Part shown: in pieces, positions 9,293 through 17,800 of the stretch
Layout: the number at the start of each line of letters is the position of its first letter
How positions within the stretch are numbered: position 1 is the first letter of the stretch
NCBI GenBank assembly: GCA_015060485.1
Contig: SUYI01000003.1
Coordinates: 62,001-126,000, forward strand
Direction of reading: 5' to 3'
DNA: 64,000 bases
Source of the DNA: Prevotella sp.
GTDB lineage: Bacteria; Bacteroidota; Bacteroidia; Bacteroidales; Bacteroidaceae
Notes under the pieces: generated by a model
Told to the model about the DNA's origin: nothing
The model's input: only the letters and a program-made list of their open reading frames with translations
The model's database searches: none
Position numbers and translations under genes: made by a program

Positions 9293-10558
9293 ATGAATTT
9301 CGAATCACTGATAGGAAGCATTAATCAAGTGCAGGATGCACTTCAGGCGCAGGCCGCACATGCAGTTAATCTCTCACTGACTGCACGCAACTGGCTTGTG
9401 GGCTACTATATAGTGGAATTCGAACAACAGGGTGAAGATCGGGCGAAATACGGTGAGAACCTCCTGAACAATATTGCGAAAGAGTTGTCTCGCAAGGGAC
9501 TGGAAGCTCGCAGATTACGTGAGTATCGACAGTTCTATCGTGTCTATCCGCAAATAGGGAACAATGTGATAGATTATCTTAAAAAGAATGCTGTTGCAGG
9601 TCTGTCTATAAATGATTCACAGATTTGGCGGTTGCCGACCGCCAAATTGCAAGTTGCAGATAATCAGTCAAATACAATTCGGCAGACAGCGTCCGCCAAA
9701 TTACAAGAGCAAGGTTCACTACAAGAGGAAATTTGGCGGTTGCCGACCGCCAAATCTTCAGAGGAGCCTTGGCAGACCCCTGCTGATTGGTTGTTTAATA
9801 GGCTGTCCGCCACTCACCTCGTATTTCTCTCAAATATCAAAGAACCTCTAAAGCGTGCGTTCTATGAACAGGAAACCATTCGAGGTTGTTGGACGATAAA
9901 GGAATTGGACCGTCAGGTCTCTTCACTTTATTACGAGCGCATGGGGTTGTCGAAAGACAAGAAAGCGCTTCACCGTCTGACAGCAAAAGACAGCAGGCAG
10001 TTATCACCTCGTGAAATACTGCACAATCCTGTGACTATAGAGTTCTTAGGACTACAGCCTCAGGATGTATATACCGAGACCAAGTTGGAGACAGCCATCC
10101 TTAACCACTTGCAGCAGTTTTTGCTGGAGATGGGACGTGGCTTCTGCTTCGAGGCTCGTCAGAAGCGAATCCTGATAGATCAGGACTATTTCAAGGCTGA
10201 CCTCATCTTCTATCATCGCATCCTGAAGTGCCATGTTGTTATTGACCTGAAGATTGACCGGTTCCGTCACGAGTATGCATCACAGTTGAACCTCTATCTT
10301 AACTACTATAAGCATGAGGTGATGCAAGAAGATGATAATCCGCCAATTGGCCTGTTGCTTTGTACCGACTATGGAGAAACAACCGTTAGATATGCGACGG
10401 AAGGTCTCTCGCAGAATCTCTTCGTCAGTAAGTATCGCCTTCAGTTGCCTTCAGAAGAAGAATTCTATAAATATTTAGTTGAAAACATTTCTGAGCAAGA
10501 TTATATAGATTATAAAGAAGAACAAAAGAAGATAAATGCCACAAGATATGAGCAATAA
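9293..10558 (+). CDS. DUF1016/YhcG-family PDDEXK nuclease
   Basis: N-terminal ARNWLVGYYIVEFEQQGEDRAKYGENLL and C-terminal YFKADLIFYHRILKCHVVIDLKIDRF fit the YhcG family with D...DxK nuclease residues. Confidence 0.9.
   Translation: MNFESLIGSINQVQDALQAQAAHAVNLSLTARNWLVGYYIVEFEQQGEDRAKYGENLLNNIAKELSRKGLEARRLREYRQFYRVYPQIGNNVIDYLKKNAVAGLSINDSQIWRLPTAKLQVADNQSNTIRQTASAKLQEQGSLQEEIWRLPTAKSSEEPWQTPADWLFNRLSATHLVFLSNIKEPLKRAFYEQETIRGCWTIKELDRQVSSLYYERMGLSKDKKALHRLTAKDSRQLSPREILHNPVTIEFLGLQPQDVYTETKLETAILNHLQQFLLEMGRGFCFEARQKRILIDQDYFKADLIFYHRILKCHVVIDLKIDRFRHEYASQLNLYLNYYKHEVMQEDDNPPIGLLLCTDYGETTVRYATEGLSQNLFVSKYRLQLPSEEEFYKYLVENISEQDYIDYKEEQKKINATRYEQ
9623..9784 (+). repeat. Three in-frame 54-nt tandem units, each beginning with a 25-nt palindromic element
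   Basis: ATTTGGCGGT-TGCCG-ACCGCCAAAT at 9623-9647 and 9731-9755; degenerate ATTCGGCAGACAGCGTCCGCCAAAT at 9677-9701; spacing exactly 54 nt. Confidence 0.95.
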
Positions 10559-10605
10559 GATAATGACACGGAATATGGAAAGCTTGGAGAATTCAGGCCG
10601 AATTC
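10536..10605 (+). repeat. 70-bp direct repeat copy 2, overlapping the DUF1016 3' end and the next ORF start
   Basis: Near-identical to 9193-9262; two substitutions. Confidence 0.95.
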
Positions 10606-13600
10606 AAGGCGAATTCTCGCTGAATTCATGGCGAATTCACGCTGAATTCTCGGGCTTACGGCTCGCCCTTGACGACATTACGGCTCGTCGTCAACGAGAT
10701 TACGGCTCGTGCGCCACGACATTACGGCTCGTCGTTATCCTGCTCCTGATGATGGTTGTGGGAGTGAATGGGGTGAAGGCACAGGGTATCTATTATATTG
10801 CCAGTGAATACGATTCATATAATAACGAAAATACGCAATACAACATTAATGGTAATATTGCAAACCACTGCTATCTTGTTCCTGCAAAGGGAGAGGATCT
10901 AGACAACAAAGAGTTAGCATATTATAAGTATAGTGATTATGGCTTTGCACAACCATATATAACTACATTTCGAACCAACCAAGATAATAATTCTGTTTGG
11001 ATACTTAAGCATATAACAGGAGATACCTATCAAATCATTCATGCTTTGACGGGAAAATATATGGAATATGCTGTACCTGATGCAAACAAAAGTACAAGAA
11101 GAGTTGTTCACTTGGTTGAACTAACAGAAACTCAAGCATCAGCCAACAGCAATACTCGATTTGAGGTAACGACAAATAGTAGTGGAACAAATTTTGTGCC
11201 TAATGCTTTGACTAGTGCAGACAATAGATACTTAAATGTATGTACCCATAATTATGAACAGTATTATGGCCATTCTAGTAAAGACAACAGTGGAGGCCTT
11301 ATTGGTGTGTGGTCAGCATCGAATGGTCTCTCTCTATGGCATTTTGAAGATGCGACCCTTCCAGCTTCTTCTATTACCATCAGCGATGTCAACCCAGAGA
11401 ATAATAAAGTAACGGTAACGGTTCCAGGCTGGTTGGCTCCGGGTTACAACATACGCTATACTATTGGTGACGGCCCACAAGCTACCCCTACGGCAACAAC
11501 AACTACTTACATAGAAAACCAAAGTGGAAAGGATAATGAAATTTTAATAAACCAGGCCGGTACACTCAAGGTGGTGATTGAACGTTATGGCGTGGTGCTG
11601 ACAGAAGTTGCGGAAAAAACAGTAAGTCCAGTACCCTGTGCAACACCGGAGATTAGTTTCGACTATACTACTTCAAAAGTCACAATCACTTGTGCCACTA
11701 CGGGTGCTACTATCTATTATACTACAGATGGTTCCACTCCAACCACATCGAGTACCGAATACACAGCACCATTCGCTATTACCGCCATGACTACCGTGAA
11801 GGCGATAGCTACTTGTACCGACTTCCCTAACTCAGAAGTGGCGACTCAGACCATTAGCCTGGTGCCATCCCCATCAATCTTATTCAATACAAGCAATAAG
11901 GTTGAGATGGTGACGAATGTGGGGGGGGCATCTATCTATTACACCACTGACGGTTCGGAGCCTTCTGCTACCAATGGCACAAAATATACGGAACCCTTTG
12001 ACGTTGCAGACAATGTAACGACGATCAAAGCTGTCACCGTTACCTCCACAGACGCGAGCATCGTCACGACATTCACTCCTCCCGTGATACCAGGCTCTAC
12101 TCATATCCGACTGATTCAGAGCCAAGGCGACGAATGGACAACGGGGGATAATCAGGGATGTCATTACTATATGGTTCCCGGTAGCAGCGACGGAGTGAGT
12201 ACGACGAGCCTGCTTGGCCCCAGTATGCAATGGCATTGCTTGAGTGCAGGCGTGGAGGGTGACGTACAGTATTACTATATCGTCAATCAAAACGGGAAAT
12301 GGTTGTGCTATGATGGAACCAGCGTAAAAATGGCTTCCTTTGACAACACAAATGCCAATCAGTTTAAGTTCCAACTGACACCCTATCCCGCAACAGGCAC
12401 TCCGACAGACTATAACATCGTGCCTTATGGACTGACCACAGGCAATATGTATGTCACCAAGGACAATGCCACTTCAGCAGCCTTAGCTTTAGGCAGTACG
12501 AATAGTGACGCAAAGGCCCGTTGGAAGTTTATCAAGACGGACGCACTGAACAAGACCGCTCCCTTCTCGCTCTCCGATGAAAGCAAGAGCTTTTTCTATA
12601 AGATAGGCAGTAAGGGTAGTGATGGTTATTACATAGTGCCACCCACAGGTGAAGCAACAGCTGTCACCGCGTCGAACGAAACAACTGATGATGCAGGGAA
12701 AAACAAGAGCTGGTTCATAGAACTGGCAGAAAGCCCTACTACCGACGATTGGCTAACGTATTATTACATCAGAAATGCGGTGACGGGCGAATACCTGTAT
12801 TTCACCAAGGAGGCTATTGGGACAGAAGCCGCTTTCGAGATGCGTAGCACCGAGATACATAGTGCCGTAGAGGACGTTAGCGAGGAGAGTTGTTATCAAT
12901 TCACTTGGGCTCGGGGCACAACTACCGATGCCTATTATGTGATTCCTAAGAAGCTTGTCAATGAAAATCCTGACGAGGTCGGTTCTGTGAATTGGGAAAA
13001 CAGTGTGCTGAGCACAGCTTCAGCCAGAGGAACAGGCAGTAGTGCCTGGACCATTACCACGACGGATGCTTTCTGCTTGGATCCTGTAATATCAATGGAT
13101 GAAGATGGTGTTGTCACACTGACGTGTGCCACGAATGCTTCGGAGATTTATTATTGTTCCAACGGTGATGCTCCTGTGGTGCCCGGCGAGATTGGTACGT
13201 TGCCAGTGGATCCGACACGTCTCTATACCTCAGCGTTCTCGCTGGATCTGGATGCGGAGGCAATCAAGGTCTATGCGGCACTGAAAAATGACCATACTGC
13301 CATATCGAACTTAGTGACACAAACGTTAGCCCAATGTGAGACACCGACGGGTACATACTTAGGACCACAGGGCAGTTTGGCCATGGCGACAACAACGGCG
13401 GGTGCTGACATCTATTATACCATAGACAATACCGATCCGGCGTTGGTAGAGAGTACCAGCCATGCTGCAGAGCCTGAGGTGGTGTTCGAAACCAACAAGA
13501 GGTCGAAGGTCTTTGCGAGGGCAGCGAAGCACGGCATGAGAAAGTCGGAACCCTACCAGCTGGAGGTGGTGTTTATGCCTACCATCGAACTGAACGAGAG

Positions 13601-14834
13601 CTCTTTCAGTTATACCGGTGGTGCCATCACGCCTACCATTAAGAGTGTAAAGATAAAAGGAGAAGCGGATGCAATTCCAGCTAGTTATTATGTCATGACA
13701 GACTTGGCGGATAACACGGAAGCTGGTACTGGCAGGTTCAGCATTGTTGAAACCGGTAGTGCACCGTATAAGATATTTGGTACATCGGACTTTAAAATTA
13801 GCAAGGCAGCACTGACGACGGTGACACTATCTGATGATACATTTGAATATAACCACAAGCGCCAGATTACCAATGTCGTCAGTGTAAAGGCTGGTACGGT
13901 GACCGTTACTAATCCTGAAGACTATACCGTCAGCGGTAATATGGGACAGGATGCAGGTGAATACACCGTGACAGTGAAGGCGAATGATGACTCGAACTTT
14001 AGCGGAACTGCCACAGCTACGTTTACGATTACAAAGAAGTCGCTGAAGAGTGATGATATCACCGCCACGATGAAGAAAGAGAAGAACGGTGAGACGTTTG
14101 AATATGTGCCTACCATCAAGGATGGTTACGCAACGCTGGAAAAGGACGTGGACTATACGATGAGCGGCCCTACTGAAACGACTGATGGCTATAAGGAATT
14201 TACCTTTACGGGAAAGGGTAACTTTAAGTCTGGGACGGAGGAAAGCAGATCGCTGGTGTTTGTCGATCTGACGTTAGAGCCGGTAAAGAACAGCAACGAC
14301 TATGCAGCAACTTTCGTGGCTAAGGGTAATATGGCGATGCCGCATGGTATGACCCCCTACATCGTGACCGGAGTAAACAACTCAAGGAATACGGTGATAT
14401 TGAAAGAATTGGAGTATGTCCCCAATGGGGAGCCTATTCTGATGCTCGATGCCAAACAGGCATACGGATTCGTCAAGGAGAACACAGACCTGAGTAATGC
14501 TGACGTGACGGCTAATAAGCTGAAGTTAACAGCAGCGTCGACTCATTTTGACACAGGAGCGATCTATCTGTTCTATAAAGGTGAATTCGTGCTCAATGCT
14601 GAAGGCGATTTGACAGCAGGTAAGGTCTATTTGGACTTAAGTGGTACTAATGGCAATCAGGCCCCTCAACTTAGCATCGTCAGAGATGAAGAAACGGGAA
14701 TTTATGAAGTTGAGGGTAAGGTGGCAGAAGTAAGAGATGTTTGGTATACCCTTGATGGTCGACGCCTTAACGGTCAGCCTACCAAGCCGGGACTTTATAT
14801 CAAGAATGGAAGTAAGACGATTGTAAAAAGGTAA
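10536..14834 (+). CDS. Large secreted surface protein with CHB_HEX_C-like and MBG-like repeats and a C-terminal sorting-like domain
   Basis: Repeated ATIYYTTDGSTPTTSSTEYTAPF modules; signal-peptide-like TLRLVVILLLMMVVGVNGVKAQG; C-terminus VWYTLDGRRLNGQPTKPGLYIKNGSKTIVKR. Start codon uncertain. Confidence 0.75.
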   Translation: MPQDMSNKIMTRNMESLENSGRIQGEFSLNSWRIHAEFSGLRLALDDITARRQRDYGSCATTLRLVVILLLMMVVGVNGVKAQGIYYIASEYDSYNNENTQYNINGNIANHCYLVPAKGEDLDNKELAYYKYSDYGFAQPYITTFRTNQDNNSVWILKHITGDTYQIIHALTGKYMEYAVPDANKSTRRVVHLVELTETQASANSNTRFEVTTNSSGTNFVPNALTSADNRYLNVCTHNYEQYYGHSSKDNSGGLIGVWSASNGLSLWHFEDATLPASSITISDVNPENNKVTVTVPGWLAPGYNIRYTIGDGPQATPTATTTTYIENQSGKDNEILINQAGTLKVVIERYGVVLTEVAEKTVSPVPCATPEISFDYTTSKVTITCATTGATIYYTTDGSTPTTSSTEYTAPFAITAMTTVKAIATCTDFPNSEVATQTISLVPSPSILFNTSNKVEMVTNVGGASIYYTTDGSEPSATNGTKYTEPFDVADNVTTIKAVTVTSTDASIVTTFTPPVIPGSTHIRLIQSQGDEWTTGDNQGCHYYMVPGSSDGVSTTSLLGPSMQWHCLSAGVEGDVQYYYIVNQNGKWLCYDGTSVKMASFDNTNANQFKFQLTPYPATGTPTDYNIVPYGLTTGNMYVTKDNATSAALALGSTNSDAKARWKFIKTDALNKTAPFSLSDESKSFFYKIGSKGSDGYYIVPPTGEATAVTASNETTDDAGKNKSWFIELAESPTTDDWLTYYYIRNAVTGEYLYFTKEAIGTEAAFEMRSTEIHSAVEDVSEESCYQFTWARGTTTDAYYVIPKKLVNENPDEVGSVNWENSVLSTASARGTGSSAWTITTTDAFCLDPVISMDEDGVVTLTCATNASEIYYCSNGDAPVVPGEIGTLPVDPTRLYTSAFSLDLDAEAIKVYAALKNDHTAISNLVTQTLAQCETPTGTYLGPQGSLAMATTTAGADIYYTIDNTDPALVESTSHAAEPEVVFETNKRSKVFARAAKHGMRKSEPYQLEVVFMPTIELNESSFSYTGGAITPTIKSVKIKGEADAIPASYYVMTDLADNTEAGTGRFSIVETGSAPYKIFGTSDFKISKAALTTVTLSDDTFEYNHKRQITNVVSVKAGTVTVTNPEDYTVSGNMGQDAGEYTVTVKANDDSNFSGTATATFTITKKSLKSDDITATMKKEKNGETFEYVPTIKDGYATLEKDVDYTMSGPTETTDGYKEFTFTGKGNFKSGTEESRSLVFVDLTLEPVKNSNDYAATFVAKGNMAMPHGMTPYIVTGVNNSRNTVILKELEYVPNGEPILMLDAKQAYGFVKENTDLSNADVTANKLKLTAASTHFDTGAIYLFYKGEFVLNAEGDLTAGKVYLDLSGTNGNQAPQLSIVRDEETGIYEVEGKVAEVRDVWYTLDGRRLNGQPTKPGLYIKNGSKTIVKR
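10589..10649 (+). repeat. Six GAATTC sites at exact 11-bp spacing
   Basis: GAATTC at 10589, 10600, 10611, 10622, 10633 and 10644. Confidence 0.95.
10656..10731 (+). repeat. Four copies of TTACGGCTCG at exact 22-bp spacing
   Basis: Copies start at 10656, 10678, 10700 and 10722. Confidence 0.95.
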
Positions 14835-14840
14835 CAAGAT

Positions 14841-17800
14841 ATGAAACATACGATAAGGATTATCACTTTGTTAATAACGCTCCTCATGGGTGTAACCGGT
14901 GAGGCATGGGCATTAAACGAAACGGATATCATAACAGACGTCCTGCCAGCGGAAGCCAGTGATGCAGGCTGTACGGTTTCGGTGAAATCTATAGGTACCG
15001 ATGGCAAAACGGTGACCATTACGGTAACGCCCTCTGTTGGTTACTATGTCACGAAGGAGAACGTGGTGGCATATCTGTTGGCGCCCACCTCTTCTGCTGC
15101 CCCTCGTCGTGCTGTGCCCATATCAGATCCCCTGGAGATTACTGGTGCTAATGGAATTCAGACAGGTGAAACTGATTATTCTTTCGTGGTGCCTGAAGGC
15201 TATGCAGGAGCAAAGGTCACCGTCACCTTCACCCAGAAGGGAGTAGCCACAGCCGTTGTGAAGGCCAACGACCTGACTTACAATCAGACAGCCCAGGAAC
15301 TTGTAACCACCACAGTTGAGGGTGGAACTGTCCAGTATCAGGTGGATGCTATCGATGCGAATGGTTTTGCAGAGACTATCCCAACTAAAACAGCCGTAAA
15401 GAGAACTTCAGGAACCAATGAAGTAACGTCATACAAGGTTTATTATAAGATCGTCCCCGATGCAGGTTTTTCTGCACCAGAATTTGATGCAGAGAAGGAT
15501 TATGTCGAGGTAACGATCAAACCCGCCAAGTTGACCAAGGTGACACTATCGGAAACAGCGAAGCAACATACTGGTAGTGGACTGACATTTGGTGTCAAGG
15601 AAGTGAAGGCAGGCAATCTAACTGTTCCTGCCGAAAGTTATACCGTGTCAGGTAATACGCAGACAGCAGTAGGTAGCTATCAAGCCACCGTTACCGGTAC
15701 AGGCAACTATGAGGGAGAGGTTAAAGCTACATACCAGATAGTAGCGAGCAATGTTATACTTGTGACTTCTGCTACACAGGCAACTGAATTAGATGGACAC
15801 TACATCTTAACCGAGAATGTCACCGCCGACGTGTTTGCAAACTTGTATGACGGTGATTTCACAGGTGTTCTTGATGGCGATATGTACACCATATCAGGGC
15901 TTTCACATGCCTTGTTTAATAAAATTAACGGTGGTACGGTCAAGAATGTTATGCTCGACGGTGTCAACATTACATCTGGAACGAATGTTGGTGCCATAGC
16001 CAATGAGGTGATAGGTCAGTCAAATAAAAAAGCTTGCATTTACAATTGTGGTGTTTTGTCAGGCAGTGTTAGTGGTTCTGAAAAAGTCGGTGGCTTGGTT
16101 GGCGTATTAGGCCAAATAGGAACAACCGATGCAGATAAAGCTAATTGTTATGCTCGTGTCATCAATTGTTTTAACTATGCAGACATTAAAGGAGGTAATT
16201 ATAAAAGTGGCATAGTAGGTTATAACTGTTATGCTACAAATACAGATAATTTACGCTCTATGGTGATGAACTGTATGTTCTATGGCGATATATTGAATGT
16301 CACCAGTGGTGACCATGTTGCTCCTATCTATGGTGGTACTCTTATATCGAATAAAGACTCAAAAGGTGTTGGCAACTACAATTATTTTCGTGCAGAGGCT
16401 ACTTATATAGAGAATCAGAAAACTGGTGTTACCTATGATTATAACTGCGCGTTGATGGCCGAGACTCGTTACCTGCAGCGCTTTGAGTTCTTCCGCCATT
16501 TGCTGAATGCTCATCGTGAGGTAGCCGCTTGGTGGGCAACGGACGATAGAGCAAACAAAGACCAGATAATGAAATGGGTGCTGGAACCTTCGCAGATAGG
16601 TAGTTCTACGCCTTATCCCATTCTGAAACGCCCTGGCAAATATCCTTCAGTTGTAAATATCGATGCTGAGCATGCCGTCATAGGCAAGCCTCGTAATCAA
16701 GGAGGCAAGTTGGGGGAACTGATAGTGAATATTCGGATGGGAGATGGTGGCGCTGTCTTTGGACCTTCCTCAACAGCTTCCATAACAACAAATAGATTGA
16801 CACTTAACATTACTGATAAAGATACCCTGCACTATAATTTTAACTATTATAAGGTGCAGTTACCTTATTATAATGATGTGGGTACTGGAAACTACAGGTT
16901 AGGTAGTGATGGCGGAGAAAAAACGAGTAGCCGTGTCGTGACGGGTTGGAAGATTGTCGACATCAAGGGTGGAACGCCAGGAACCTTTACTAATACCGGT
17001 GCTGACGTGACGTATGATGAAGAAGGCAATATCGCCACTATGCCTTTCAATTTTGCCGACCGTAACTGCACCAACAAAGATCTATATAGCGAAAGCGGAC
17101 GCGTGTTCAACCAAGGCGCCTATTGGGATGTACCTGAAGGAGTAACGGAAATAACGATAGAACCTTATTGGGCCAAATGCGTCTATTTGGCTGATGCCTA
17201 CGCTGATGTGGTCTATAACACATCTATGACCACTCCCAATAATGTGAAAACAGTCGGTGGGGGACAAATATATACAAATGGTGGTGAGAACCAATTCAAT
17301 GGGCAGAAAGTCTACACCGCCCTGACCGGTGATAACGGTGCCATAGCCTCTAACGTTCTTGGAACTAATCAGAATCACACCGTCTATGACTATGCCGTTG
17401 TGCTGGTGGGCAATTTCCATCATTATAATACTATCGAAGGTGGCAATAAACCCTATACCGTCACCTCTGTCGATCTTGATGGTGACAACGAACCCGATTA
17501 TTCCTTCATGCTCCGCTTCGACAGCCGAAAGACTTTTCATCCAGTGAGATACGACTTCCTAAACTTGGTGGGCCTCGGTATGGCGCAGAAATCTACTGGT
17601 GGAACTGGTTCTTATAACTTTGGTATCATGCAGCCCAAATATTGGTTTGAGACAACCAACACATCGCTTTTCCGAGTTACCCAGTTTGAGTATGACCGCA
17701 GCGACCGTGTTGCAGCTCCCTATATTGTGCAGGGCGGTGTGATGGAACAATGGGTAAGTGGACAAAGTGCTGGTGCTGCTAATAAAACTACTTATTTTCA

